Assembly: GCF_001999965.1 (NCBI RefSeq)
Contig: NZ_CP019646.1
Span: forward strand, 2,046,001-2,110,000
Reading direction: 5' to 3'
Source: Limihaloglobus sulfuriphilus
GTDB taxonomy: Bacteria; Planctomycetota; Phycisphaerae; Sedimentisphaerales; Sedimentisphaeraceae
DNA: 64,000 bases
In this document: one piece after another, positions 17,953 to 26,501 of the stretch
How the letters are laid out: each line of letters opens with the position of its first letter
Position numbering within the stretch: position 1 is the first letter of the stretch
Program-made: the position numbers and the translations under genes
The notes under the pieces: generated by a model
What the model saw: the letters and a program-made list of their open reading frames with translations, nothing else
What the model was told of the DNA's origin: nothing
Databases searched by the model: none

Positions 17953-17967
17953 TGCGTAGTGTACGCA
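17953..17967. promoter_or_regulatory. Palindrome between the two histone-like genes
   Basis: Perfect 6-bp arms TGCGTA and TACGCA surround GTG, 49 bp before the second start codon. A weaker CAAAAGT/ACTTTTG stem (17885-17909) directly follows the first gene's stop and may attenuate read-through. Together these suggest that the second gene has its own control, but no -35/-10 is certain. Confidence 0.3.
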
Positions 17968-18015
17968 TTTATTTAATGTAAAACTTTATATTGTAGCAAT
18001 TTAGGAGAAATCAAA

Positions 18016-18318
18016 ATGGCTAAGAAAACAGCTAAAAAAACAGCAAAGAAAACAGCCGCAAAGAAAACTGTAAAAAAAGCGGCTAAGAAAACAGCTAAAA
18101 AAACAGCAAAGAAATCAGCTGCAAAGAAAACAACAGCAAAACAGGCTGAGCCTCTGATCGTAGCAAGCAAAGTTAAGGCCTTCATCAAGGGTAAAGACAA
18201 GATGACTGCATCTGAAACTCTTGAAGCGATCAACGCAAAGATCTACTGCATGCTTGAGTCAGCTGTCTGCAGAGCCGAAGCAAACGGCCGCAAAACAGTC
18301 AAGCCTCAAGACCTGTAA
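18016..18318 (+). CDS. Bacterial histone-fold protein with H1-like N-terminal tail
   Basis: This is a 100-residue basic nucleoid protein in two parts. Residues 1-44 are a KKTA-type Lys-rich tail. Residues 48-100 read as a histone fold: short helix 1 (ASKVKAFIKG), loop, long helix 2 (SETLEAINAKIYCMLESAVCRAEAN), the loop GRKTV and the start of helix 3 (KPQDL). The closing NGRKTVKPQDL (90-100) matches the RKTV.P.D signature shared by archaeal histones and the short bacterial histones. Such bacterial histones form dimers that bind or bend DNA. Tail-plus-fold in one chain echoes eukaryotic core histones. RBS AGGAG (18002-18006). It probably acts with the upstream H1-like protein. Family placement is by motif, not by search. 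Confidence 0.85.
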   Translation: MAKKTAKKTAKKTAAKKTVKKAAKKTAKKTAKKSAAKKTTAKQAEPLIVASKVKAFIKGKDKMTASETLEAINAKIYCMLESAVCRAEANGRKTVKPQDL

Positions 18319-18334
18319 TACAACCGTCCGAAAA

Positions 18335-18365
18335 AAAGGCCGCTGATTTCAGCGGCCTTTATCTT
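18335..18365 (+). terminator. Rho-independent terminator after the histone-fold gene
   Basis: Stem arms AAAGGCCGCT (18335-18344) and AGCGGCCTTT (18351-18360) with loop GATTTC are followed by T-rich sequence. It lies 17 bp past the stop at 18318. It also faces the 3' end of the minus-strand aminopeptidase gene and may work in both directions. Confidence 0.88.
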
Positions 18366-18398
18366 TATATATAAGTAAATTCATAAAACACAAAACTG

Positions 18399-19457
18399 TT
18401 ACAGTCTGTAATCCCTGTCGGCGGGATGGGCGGCTATAAATTCTACAATGAGAGTTATTATATTCTCAAGGTCATCAAGTGAAATCACCTCGACCGGCGT
18501 ATGCATGTACCGGTTTGGAATACTGATCAGGCTCACCGCCACACCTCCTCTGCAAAGCTGAATAGCATTTGCGTCTGTACCTGTGCCGCGAGGCTGAGCC
18601 GTTATCTGGTACGGAATCTTGTGCTTATCCGCTGTCTTGAAGATTTCTTTCTGCAAAATCGGGTTAATATTTGCGCCTCTGTGCAGGTTTGCCCCGCCGC
18701 CGAGTTTATTATCGCCAATCTTCTTTATGTCTGTTTCGGGGTGATCAGAGGCGAAATTTACGTCAATTGCAATTCCGGCATCGGGGTTAACCGAATAACT
18801 CGAAGTCGTAGCACCTCTAAGACCGATCTCTTCCTGGACAGTTGCCACGCCGGCAACGCAGATATTCAACTCTCGTTTGGAAAGCCTGCGGAGCACCTCC
18901 GCAACGACAAACGCGCCGGCCTTGTCATCGGTTGCACGTGAGACAACCTTATTGCCGGCAAGCCTGCGGTACTCAACATCAACCACCATCGGATCGCCTA
19001 TTGCTACACGCTTGAGAGCGTCTTCCTTCGAATCGGCTCCTATATCCACCCATATATTTTCCATTTCTACGTTTTTCTTTCTTTCATCAGGCTTCATCTG
19101 ATGAATCGCCTTGCGGCCGATAACACCGAAGACCTCACCCTTCTCACTGATAATCCGCACACGCTGACCAATAAGAAGCGCTGGGTCCATCCCGCCTATC
19201 TGCTGGGTATAGATAAAGCCCTTATCGTCTATGTGGGTGATGATGAGCCCGATTTCATCAATATGGCCTGTTACGATAAATTTGAATTTAGCTTTGGGGT
19301 TGAGTATTCCAATGCTGTTGCCGTGCACATCGCTTATGAGTTCATCGACATGGCCCTTAACATGATCCCGCCATACTTTGGCGGCTGTAAGTTCGAAACC
19401 TGAGGGGCTGGGAGTTTCGAGAAGTTTTTTCAAAAAGTTTTCTGTTGTCTTGTTCAT
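18399..19457 (-). CDS. M42-family metallo-aminopeptidase
   Basis: This 352-residue cytoplasmic peptidase belongs to the tetrahedral-aminopeptidase (M42; PepA/FrvX/CelM) family, which trims peptides from their N-termini with two metal ions. Metal and catalytic motifs are GHIDEIG (His65, Asp67), ATDDKAGA (bridging Asp), VQEEIGLRG (catalytic Glu pair), AIDVNFASD and the late RYMHTPVEV (metal His). Length is standard. It is convergent with the histone-fold gene across the terminator at 18335 and has no operon partner. Confidence 0.94.
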   Translation of the reverse strand: MNKTTENFLKKLLETPSPSGFELTAAKVWRDHVKGHVDELISDVHGNSIGILNPKAKFKFIVTGHIDEIGLIITHIDDKGFIYTQQIGGMDPALLIGQRVRIISEKGEVFGVIGRKAIHQMKPDERKKNVEMENIWVDIGADSKEDALKRVAIGDPMVVDVEYRRLAGNKVVSRATDDKAGAFVVAEVLRRLSKRELNICVAGVATVQEEIGLRGATTSSYSVNPDAGIAIDVNFASDHPETDIKKIGDNKLGGGANLHRGANINPILQKEIFKTADKHKIPYQITAQPRGTGTDANAIQLCRGGVAVSLISIPNRYMHTPVEVISLDDLENIITLIVEFIAAHPADRDYRL

Positions 19458-19873
19458 ATTTCATTTCCTGTTAAAATTATACTATAATTATATACCATGT
19501 ATAATAAAGCTGTTGCCAAGGTCAAGGATATTTTACCAGGCAGGCAATAATTTACATAAAACAAGCCGCGAAGATGTTTCAGCGTAAGTTATTTATGAAC
19601 AACCTTTTAGGTTCAATAAAGTATATTTTTGGTTGCTAAGCTGATATACATATATAGATCAAAATGAATTCCGCTTAGACAGCTGTAACTCTGGCTGCGG
19701 GTCTTGCCGGCGGAAATAAAAGTTTTTTAGTCTCAATTTTTTGTGAAAAAAATAACTTTATTTGTTGATTTTCGAAACTTTAAAGGTATCTTATTCGTAA
19801 AGGATGTACCTGGAGAAACTTTTAAAAGATTAAAATTTATAAAATAACGTCATAAACCGGAATTCCAGAACCT
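19458..19873. other. 416-bp intergenic region between divergent pepM42-type gene and rex
   Basis: No gene is seen. The first half is AT-rich. The second half contains a likely rex promoter and a possible Rex half-site, both listed separately. The stretch 19680-19715 (GCTGTAACTCTGGCTGCGG) has no recognised role. Confidence 0.4.
19741..19792 (+). promoter_or_regulatory. Candidate rex promoter with half Rex box
   Basis: TTGATT (19765-19770) and TATCTT (19787-19792) are 16 bp apart and form a fair sigma70-type promoter 82 bp before the rex start. Just upstream, TTGTGAAAAAAATAAC (19741-19756) matches one half of the Rex operator consensus (TTGTGAA...TTCACAA). The second half is poor, so autoregulation by Rex is only a possibility. 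Confidence 0.4.
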
Positions 19874-20506
19874 ATGGATACTACAAACAAAAACTGCATA
19901 GTACGTATTTCAAGGTACAAGAACGCCTTGAAGAGGCTCAAAGGCCTTGGTTTTGTAAAGGTGTTCTCAAGCAACCTTGCAGATGCCACCGGTACGACCT
20001 CCGCCCAGGTAAGAAAAGACTTCTCACTCTTCGGAATAGCCGGCAACAAACGGGGCGGCTATAACGTTGATAACCTGATTGACCAGATGAACCGGATTTT
20101 CGGCAAGTATGACGTTCACAAGGTTGTCCTGGTGGGTATCGGGAATATCGGCAGGGCTCTATTGAGCCATAAAGCCTTTCAAAGAGAGAGCATACGTATA
20201 GTAGCAGCCTTTGATATCGACCCAAATAAACTTGACGAAAACGCGAGAATTCCTATCCTGCCGCTGGATCGGCTCGAAAGCTATATCATAGAGAACGAAG
20301 TTAAGCTCGGCATAATTACAGTTCCAGCGTTGGCGGCTCAACAGGTATTCACAATAATGAAAGATGCCGGCATAAAGGGCGTTTTAAATTTCGCCCCGCT
20401 GAACCTTCAGACAAAAGACAATGTAATAGTTAATAATATCAACCTGGAGATGGAGCTTGAAAATTTAGTTTATTATATCATGGCAGAAGAAAAAAAGATA
20501 ATATAG
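19874..20506 (+). CDS. rex: Redox-sensing transcriptional repressor Rex
   Basis: Rex senses the NADH/NAD+ ratio and represses fermentative and anaerobic genes when NADH is low. The 210-residue protein has an N-terminal winged helix (ISRYKNALKRLKGLGFVKVFSSNLADATGTTSAQVRKDFSLFG, i.e. residues ~12-54 in pieces), then a Rossmann domain with VLVGIGNIGRALL (about 85-97), AAFDIDPNK, and the late GVLNFAPL. All are standard Rex motifs. It sits 111 bp upstream of the hydrogenase genes on the same strand and is the obvious regulator of that cluster. Confidence 0.95.
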   Translation: MDTTNKNCIVRISRYKNALKRLKGLGFVKVFSSNLADATGTTSAQVRKDFSLFGIAGNKRGGYNVDNLIDQMNRIFGKYDVHKVVLVGIGNIGRALLSHKAFQRESIRIVAAFDIDPNKLDENARIPILPLDRLESYIIENEVKLGIITVPALAAQQVFTIMKDAGIKGVLNFAPLNLQTKDNVIVNNINLEMELENLVYYIMAEEKKII

Positions 20507-20617
20507 GCCGCCAGAACAGGAAACTTGCAGAATTAAACATAAACGCACATTTTACAGATGTTTATATGAAACTAACTAAAGCAGTTAAAACAGTTACCAA
20601 CTGAAAGGAATATAACA

Positions 20618-20971
20618 GTGTCAACACCATTAGAACAGATTTTACAGAAACAGCAGGACGCTTTGTCCAGAAACTCTGAAAAAAGCAAAGATGCCCAGAC
20701 AAAAATATTTGTCGGTATGGCAACCTGTGAAATCGCGGCCGGCTCCCGCAAGGCCATGGAAGTTTTCAAAAACGCCATAGAGGCCGGCGAATTAGAAAAT
20801 GTATATTTGAGCCAGAAAGGCTGCGCAGGCCGCTGCAATCTCGAGCCGACTGTGGAAATCTATGAAAAAGGCAAGGTTTACCAGTACGGCAAGGTTTCAG
20901 CGAAACGTGCCGAAGACATTATTGAGAAACATCTTAAGAACGGCCAGCCAATAAAGGAATGGTTTATATAG
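20618..20971 (+). CDS. Thioredoxin-like [2Fe-2S] ferredoxin subunit (HndB-like)
   Basis: This 117-residue electron carrier is the small subunit found with NAD(P)-linked [FeFe] hydrogenases (HndB position). Cys residues appear in ATCEIAAGSRKA and in GCAGRCNLEPTVEIYEKG, the TRX-like ferredoxin pattern; only three Cys are obvious in these motifs. The GTG start at 20618 has GAAAGG ten bases upstream. It opens the hydrogenase operon directly after rex, with GTG starts also used by the next gene. Confidence 0.88.
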   Translation: MSTPLEQILQKQQDALSRNSEKSKDAQTKIFVGMATCEIAAGSRKAMEVFKNAIEAGELENVYLSQKGCAGRCNLEPTVEIYEKGKVYQYGKVSAKRAEDIIEKHLKNGQPIKEWFI

Positions 20972-20995
20972 ATCTTACGAGAAAGGAATATTTTT

Positions 20996-22531
20996 GTGCA
21001 GAAAGCAAATAAAAACAACGGCAGCAACTGCCTTCACAACCGCTCTCTGAACCTGATAAAAGATTCAGATTTTCTCAAGAAGCAGCTTCGTATTGCTTTG
21101 AGGAATTGCGGCATAATTGACCCTGAAAATATAGACGATTACTTCTGCGTCAGAGGCTATGAAGCTCTCGGCAAGGCACTGACCGAAATGAAACCCTATG
21201 ATGTCGTAAAGGCTGTAAAGGATTCAGGTATCCGCGGCCGCGGCGGTGCGGGCTTTTCAACCGGTTTGAAGTGGGACTTTGCCTACCAGGCAAAAGGCGA
21301 TGTTAAATATATCGTCTGTAATGCTGACGAAGGCGACCCTGGAGCATTCATGGACCGAAGCGCCATCGAAGGCGATCCCCACTCGCTGATTGAAGGCATG
21401 GCGGTAGGCGGTTATGCCGTAGGTGCCCAAAAAGGCGTTATTTACATCCGCGCAGAGTACCCGCTTGCGATCAAACGCCTCGAAATCGCCCTCGAACAGG
21501 CACGCCAACACAACCTGCTTGGAGACAATATACTCGGAACAGACTACAGTTTTGATATCGAGCTGCGGCTCGGTGCAGGCGCATTTGTCTGCGGCGAAGA
21601 AACTGCCCTGCTAAATTCGATTGAGGGCAAAAGAGGTATGCCCCGGCCAAGGCCGCCCTTCCCGACACAGTCAGGCCTGTTCGGCAAGCCTACACTGATT
21701 AACAACGTTGAAACATGGTGCAACATCCCCGTAATACTTATTGACGGTGCAGACTGGTTCAAGGGGATCGGCACAGAAAACAGCAAAGGCACAAAGGTGT
21801 TTGCCCTGGCAGGAAAGGTTCACAACACGGGCCTTTTTGAGGTGCCTATGGGAACAACTCTGCGTGAGATGGTATATGACATCGGCGGCGGCATACCCAA
21901 CGGTAAGAAATTTAAGGCCGTACAGACCGGCGGACCATCTGGCGGATGCCTCACGGAAGACTACCTCGACACAAAAATTGACTACGAATCACTCGCCGCG
22001 GCAGGCTCAATCATGGGCTCGGGCGGTATGATTGTAATCGATGAAGACGCGTGCATGGTAAATATTGCCAAATTCTTCCTCGAGTTCACCCAGGACGAGT
22101 CCTGCGGCAAGTGTACTCCCTGCCGCGAAGGCACAAAGAGAATGCTCGAAATCCTTACACGCATAACAGAAGGCAAGGGCAAACAGGGCGATATCGAAAA
22201 GCTCGAACGCCTTGGAACAATGATACAGAAAGCATCGCTGTGCGGTCTGGGACAATCAGCCCCGAACCCTGTAATCAGTACAATAAAGAACTTCCGCGAG
22301 GAATATGAGCAGCACATAAACGATAAAAAGTGCATCGCGGGCGTTTGCCAGGCTCTCTTAAGCTACGTGATCAACGACAAATGTGTCGGCTGCGGCGCTT
22401 GTAAACGTGCCTGCCCGGTTGACTGCATCAGCGGTGAAAAGAAAGCCAAACACGAAATTGATCAAGATAAATGTATAAAATGCGGACAGTGCATGAGCGT
22501 ATGTAAGTTCGGCGCTGTTGATAAGATATGA
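20996..22531 (+). CDS. NAD(P)H-binding diaphorase subunit of [FeFe] hydrogenase (HndC/NuoF-like)
   Basis: This 511-residue flavin subunit passes electrons between NAD(P)H (and probably ferredoxin) and the catalytic subunit. Motifs in order are [14 protein letters not shown] (FMN/NADH fold, ~78-91), [31 protein letters not shown] segment, [14 protein letters not shown] (NuoF-type [4Fe-4S], ~368-381), and two ferredoxin-type clusters ([15 protein letters not shown] and [15 protein letters not shown]) at the C-terminus. The N-terminal thioredoxin-like domain of HydB from trimeric enzymes is absent, because it is the separate HndB-like gene. The stop overlaps the ribosome-binding region of the next gene. 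Confidence 0.95.
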   Translation: MQKANKNNGSNCLHNRSLNLIKDSDFLKKQLRIALRNCGIIDPENIDDYFCVRGYEALGKALTEMKPYDVVKAVKDSGIRGRGGAGFSTGLKWDFAYQAKGDVKYIVCNADEGDPGAFMDRSAIEGDPHSLIEGMAVGGYAVGAQKGVIYIRAEYPLAIKRLEIALEQARQHNLLGDNILGTDYSFDIELRLGAGAFVCGEETALLNSIEGKRGMPRPRPPFPTQSGLFGKPTLINNVETWCNIPVILIDGADWFKGIGTENSKGTKVFALAGKVHNTGLFEVPMGTTLREMVYDIGGGIPNGKKFKAVQTGGPSGGCLTEDYLDTKIDYESLAAAGSIMGSGGMIVIDEDACMVNIAKFFLEFTQDESCGKCTPCREGTKRMLEILTRITEGKGKQGDIEKLERLGTMIQKASLCGLGQSAPNPVISTIKNFREEYEQHINDKKCIAGVCQALLSYVINDKCVGCGACKRACPVDCISGEKKAKHEIDQDKCIKCGQCMSVCKFGAVDKI

Positions 22532-22538
22532 GGTTGAC

Positions 22539-24308
22539 ATGCTTAGAATGAAAGAAAAAATCACAGTAAGTTTTAACAACAAGGAACACCGTGTTGACCC
22601 CGGTCAGACAATTATGCAGGCCGCGGATAAGCTCGGTTTTCATATCCCGCGGCTTTGCTACCACCCAAAGCTCTCTATTGAGGGCGCGTGCAGGGTGTGT
22701 ATCGTCGAGGTTGAAGGCTCTAAGAATTATGTAGCATCATGTGCGACACCGATTGCCGAGGGTATGAAAATTCATACTGACACACTCGAGCTTCGCCGGG
22801 CACGCAGGGATATTGTTGAGCTGATTCTCGACAATCACCCCCAGGACTGCCATACCTGCGAACGCGACGGAAGCTGTGAGCTCCAGAGGCTCTCTGCCAA
22901 GATGGGTATCAGAGGCCGCCATTTCGAAGGTGAAATGAAGAGCTACGAAGAAGACCTCAGCTCTGAGGCCGTCGTCCGCAATCCAAATAAATGTATCCTT
23001 TGCGGACGCTGCGTACGTATGTGTTCACAGATACAGAAGGTTTCCAACCTCGGCCTTGCCGGCAGAGGTTTCAAAACTGTCGTTATGCCGGCCTTTGACA
23101 TGCCGATGAAAGACAGCGTATGTACCGCCTGCGGACAGTGCATCAATATCTGCCCGACCGCGGCGTTCCTGGAAAAAGCATACATTGACGAAATTTATCA
23201 GGCGCTGAACGATCCTGATGTAGTCAAAGTCGTCAACGTCGCCCCCTCTGTTCGTGCCTCCATAGGCGAATCTTTCGGCTATGACCCGGGTACAAACACC
23301 GAGGGCAAGATGTTCGCGGCTATGCGTAAACTCGGCTTTGACTACGTGTTTGACAGCCAGTTCACCGCCGACCTTACAATCATGGAAGAGGCAAGCGAGC
23401 TGGTGGACAGGATACAGAACGGCGGCGTACTGCCGATGATAACATCCTGTTCCAGCGGCTGGATGAAATGCGTCGAGCAGTTCTATCCGGAGCTGCTGCC
23501 CAACATATCTACGTGTAAATCGCCTATGAGCATGATGGGAGCGCTTATCAAGTCATACTTCGCGGAACAGAACAACTACGACCCAAAGAAAATCATAAAC
23601 GTCGGAGTTATGCCCTGTACCGCTAAAAAGTACGAAGCCGCCCGTCCAGAGCTCAAGGTTAACGGCGTCAACGCGACCGACTATGTATTGACGACGCGTG
23701 AATTCGCATGGATGGTGAAGTCTTCGGCAATCGACTTCCGCAATCTCGATTCGGAACTGCCGGACAACCCGCTTGGCAGCTCTTCGGGGGCAGGAGCGAT
23801 TTTCGGAGCGACCGGCGGTGTAATGGAAGCCGCCATCAGAACTGCTTATTACATAGTAACCGGCAAAGAGCTTGACTACCTCGACGTACAGTCCGCCAGA
23901 GGCCTCAACGGAGTTAAGGAAAGCCTTATCGACTTCGACGGCCTTGAACTGAGAGTGGCGGTAGCGCACGGTCTGGGCAACGCAGCGAAACTGCTTGACC
24001 ACGTGAAACAGAACCCCGAACGCTACCACTTCGTCGAAATAATGGGATGCCCCGGCGGATGTGTCGGCGGCGGCGGACAGCCGTATCCGCTGACAAACAG
24101 CATACCGCTCGATGAAGAATGCCTGGCTAAGAGGGCTTCCGTCCTCTACGATATCGACAGAGACAAGCCGGACAGACGAAGCCACGATAACCCTGATATA
24201 AAGAAACTCTACAACGAATATCTTGGCGAACCTTTAGGTAAGAAGTCGCATAAGCTGCTTCATACTCATTATGAACAGAAATTCCCTAAGGGTATTTTTG
24301 AGAAATAA
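22539..24308 (+). CDS. [FeFe] hydrogenase catalytic subunit (HydA/HndD-like)
   Basis: This ~589-residue cytoplasmic enzyme makes or oxidises H2. In order it has a plant-type [2Fe-2S] domain, the His-Cys3 cluster (HPQDCHTCERDGSCELQ), two [4Fe-4S] motifs (CILCGRCVRMC, CTACGQCINICP), the H-domain, and the C-terminal small domain HEN..KSHKLLHTHY. H-cluster loops are L1 TSCSSGW (23445-23462), L2 MPCTAKKYE and L3 EIMGCPGGCVGGGGQP. L2 and L3 are canonical. L1 departs from the usual TSCCPGW by C to S and P to S. ATG 22539 with GAGG five bases upstream is favoured over the TTG at 22518. Confidence 0.94.
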   Translation: MLRMKEKITVSFNNKEHRVDPGQTIMQAADKLGFHIPRLCYHPKLSIEGACRVCIVEVEGSKNYVASCATPIAEGMKIHTDTLELRRARRDIVELILDNHPQDCHTCERDGSCELQRLSAKMGIRGRHFEGEMKSYEEDLSSEAVVRNPNKCILCGRCVRMCSQIQKVSNLGLAGRGFKTVVMPAFDMPMKDSVCTACGQCINICPTAAFLEKAYIDEIYQALNDPDVVKVVNVAPSVRASIGESFGYDPGTNTEGKMFAAMRKLGFDYVFDSQFTADLTIMEEASELVDRIQNGGVLPMITSCSSGWMKCVEQFYPELLPNISTCKSPMSMMGALIKSYFAEQNNYDPKKIINVGVMPCTAKKYEAARPELKVNGVNATDYVLTTREFAWMVKSSAIDFRNLDSELPDNPLGSSSGAGAIFGATGGVMEAAIRTAYYIVTGKELDYLDVQSARGLNGVKESLIDFDGLELRVAVAHGLGNAAKLLDHVKQNPERYHFVEIMGCPGGCVGGGGQPYPLTNSIPLDEECLAKRASVLYDIDRDKPDRRSHDNPDIKKLYNEYLGEPLGKKSHKLLHTHYEQKFPKGIFEK

Positions 24309-24351
24309 TTCGCCTCTGTTGCAGGGATAATCTAAGACATGAGGTAAAACA

Positions 24352-25845
24352 ATGAAAACCGCAAATAACGTAAAAAACTGGATAGCAGACAGGATACGTC
24401 CCGAAGAGATCGAGAAATATCTCGATAACGGCAAGGACTTTATGGATCACGACCTGATTGAGAGCTGCCTCGAGCCAAAACCCGCACCGGACAAGGCTCA
24501 GCTGCAGGACATTCTCGATAAATCGTTATCCGTAACAACACTTCTGCCCCAGGAAACAGCCGCACTGCTGCGGGTCGAAGATCCGGATCATTTAGCCCTG
24601 ATGCAGGAAACAGCACTTGAGGTTAAAAAGAAGGTCTATGACAACCGGATAGTGACTTTCGCCCCGCTGTATATGAGCGATTTATGTGTAAACAACTGTT
24701 TGTACTGCGGTTTCAGAACAGATAACAAAAACATGACAAGGCGCCGGCTCAGTATGGACGAGGTAGCCAAAGAGGTCGAAGTCCTTGCCGGGCAAATCGG
24801 CCACAAACGCCTTATCGTTGTTTATGGCGAACATCCCAAAAGCGGCGTTGATTATATCGCAGATACTATAAGCACCGTTTACGGCCTGAAATTCCCCACC
24901 CGAAAGGGATACGGCTCGATCCGCAGAGTCAACGTCAACGCGGCTCCTTTGCAGATTGACGAGCTGCGGAAACTGCGTGAGGTAGGAATAGGCACCTTCC
25001 AGGTATTCCAGGAAACCTATCACCGCCCTACATACGAATACGTACACCCTAAAAACACATTAAAAGGCAACTACCTCTGGAGGCTCTACTGTATGCACAG
25101 GGCCATGGAGGCAGGCGTGGACGATGTCGGCATAGGCGTTCTTTTCGGACTCTACGAGTGGAAATACGAAGTCATGGCACTGCTGCTTCATTCCCGTGAG
25201 CTTGAGGCTAAATTCGGTATAGGCCCCCATACCATATCATTCCCGAGGATTGAGCCGGCAGAAAATACGCCATACGCTTCAAAGCCAAAACGCAAGGTTG
25301 ATGACGCGGACTTCCTGAAACTCGTCAGTATTTTACGGCTTTCCGTTCCGCATACCGGAATGATTGTCACCTGCCGGGAAGGGGCTAAACTCAAGGATAA
25401 ATGCCTCGAAATCGGCTGTACCCAGACGGATTCGTCTTCTCAGATAGGAATCGGAGGATATTCTGAACTCGGAAATGTTCAGGAATCAAAACGTCAGCAG
25501 TTTATGCTTGGAGACACCCGAAGCCTCGATGAGATGATACACGATCTGGCGAAGAAAGGCTGTATAACCAGCTTCTGCACCGCAGGCTACCGCTGCGGGC
25601 GTACCGGAAAATGCATTATGGACATGCTCAGAAGCGGCCATGAAGGCAAATTCTGCAAGCTAAACGCAGTGATTACTTACCGCGAATGGCTCGATGACTT
25701 CGCAAGCGAAGAAACACTCCGGGCAGGCGAGAAGGTCATACAGGAAGAAATACAGCAGATCAAAGAAACAATGCCCAAGGCCTACCCGCAGTTTATTGAA
25801 AACTATAACAGAACCGTTAACGGCGAAAGAGATATATACTTTTAG
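24352..25845 (+). CDS. hydG: [FeFe] hydrogenase maturase HydG (radical SAM)
   Basis: HydG cleaves tyrosine to supply the CO and CN ligands of the H-cluster. The radical-SAM cluster motif CVNNCLYC is at residues 112-119 in the HydG/ThiH context (APLYMSDLCVNN.., GFRTDNK). The C-terminal auxiliary-cluster region has Cys409 and Cys435 in the expected spacing, but residue 412 is Gly where CX2CX22C expects Cys (CTAGYRCGRTGKC). Extra Cys at 415 and 421 lie nearby. At 497 residues it is slightly longer than usual. It lies inside the structural-gene operon; hydE and hydF are not in the window. Confidence 0.94.
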   Translation: MKTANNVKNWIADRIRPEEIEKYLDNGKDFMDHDLIESCLEPKPAPDKAQLQDILDKSLSVTTLLPQETAALLRVEDPDHLALMQETALEVKKKVYDNRIVTFAPLYMSDLCVNNCLYCGFRTDNKNMTRRRLSMDEVAKEVEVLAGQIGHKRLIVVYGEHPKSGVDYIADTISTVYGLKFPTRKGYGSIRRVNVNAAPLQIDELRKLREVGIGTFQVFQETYHRPTYEYVHPKNTLKGNYLWRLYCMHRAMEAGVDDVGIGVLFGLYEWKYEVMALLLHSRELEAKFGIGPHTISFPRIEPAENTPYASKPKRKVDDADFLKLVSILRLSVPHTGMIVTCREGAKLKDKCLEIGCTQTDSSSQIGIGGYSELGNVQESKRQQFMLGDTRSLDEMIHDLAKKGCITSFCTAGYRCGRTGKCIMDMLRSGHEGKFCKLNAVITYREWLDDFASEETLRAGEKVIQEEIQQIKETMPKAYPQFIENYNRTVNGERDIYF

Positions 25846-25867
25846 AAAATAAAAACTGGAGACAACA

Positions 25868-26365
25868 ATGACAGATAAAATAAATTATGATGAACTTAAG
25901 GCATTCATAGACACTCTCAGGGATAAACCCTACTTTGAGTCGTACCTTATCGCCGTACTGCATAAGGCACAGCAGCTCTACGGTTATATCTCACGCGAGA
26001 CAATGGATTTTGTCTCTGTAGAGATGCAGATTCCAACGGCAAATATATGGGGCGTGGCGACATTCTACCATTTCTTCAACCTCCAGCCCAGCGGCAGATA
26101 CACAGTGTCAGTGTGCATGGGTACTGCCTGTTACGTGAAAAACGCCGCCGGTATTCTTGATGCTGTCAAGCGGGAACTGGGCATTGGAGTCGGAGAAGTC
26201 TCCAAAGACGGCCTTTTCTCACTCCAGGAAGCCCGCTGCGTAGGTGCCTGCGGACTGGCTCCGGTTATAATGATTGAAAATGAAATTTACGGTGACCTTA
26301 CTCCCGAATCTGTAGTTGAGGTTCTAAACCAGTACAGAAGCAAAGCGAAAAAAGAATCTGCCTGA
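25868..26365 (+). CDS. NuoE-like [2Fe-2S] subunit of the hydrogenase (HndA/HydC-like)
   Basis: This 165-residue subunit carries a thioredoxin-like [2Fe-2S] cluster that accepts electrons from the flavin subunit. The four-Cys NuoE pattern is visible: CMGTAC (about residues 86-91) and CVGACGLAP (about 127-135). The N-terminal helical domain (ESYLIAVLHKAQQLYGYIS) is also standard. It closes the operon after hydG, an order different from hndA-first operons, and is followed by a terminator. Confidence 0.94.
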   Translation: MTDKINYDELKAFIDTLRDKPYFESYLIAVLHKAQQLYGYISRETMDFVSVEMQIPTANIWGVATFYHFFNLQPSGRYTVSVCMGTACYVKNAAGILDAVKRELGIGVGEVSKDGLFSLQEARCVGACGLAPVIMIENEIYGDLTPESVVEVLNQYRSKAKKESA

Positions 26366-26440
26366 GAGTTTTAAAATACGTGAATTCCCGCAATTAAACA
26401 GACATAACACTACTACTTCATAATACCCCCTTAATCAGGT

Positions 26441-26484
26441 CGGCTGCCATCCTCCCCTCCCCGGCAGCCGGCCGTTTTTTTTTT
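26441..26484 (+). terminator. Rho-independent terminator of the hydrogenase operon
   Basis: Arms CGGCTGCC (26441-26448) and GGCAGCCG (26463-26470) with a C-rich loop are followed by GCCG and a run of ten T. It lies 75 bp after the last hydrogenase gene and separates it from the convergent ftsQ-like gene. Confidence 0.9.
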
Positions 26485-26501
26485 ACTAAAAACAGCCCTG
26501 A

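Noticed and set aside
17036-17968. Long minus-strand open frame rich in Phe/Val/Ala
   Set aside because: It is the antisense of the KKxxA repeats; lysine codons reverse to Phe/Leu codons and repeats keep the frame open. The plus-strand gene has a strong ribosome-binding site and a known composition type.
19741-19756. Definite Rex operator
   Set aside because: Only one half of the TTGTGAA...TTCACAA palindrome is convincing, so it is listed as a candidate rather than a site.
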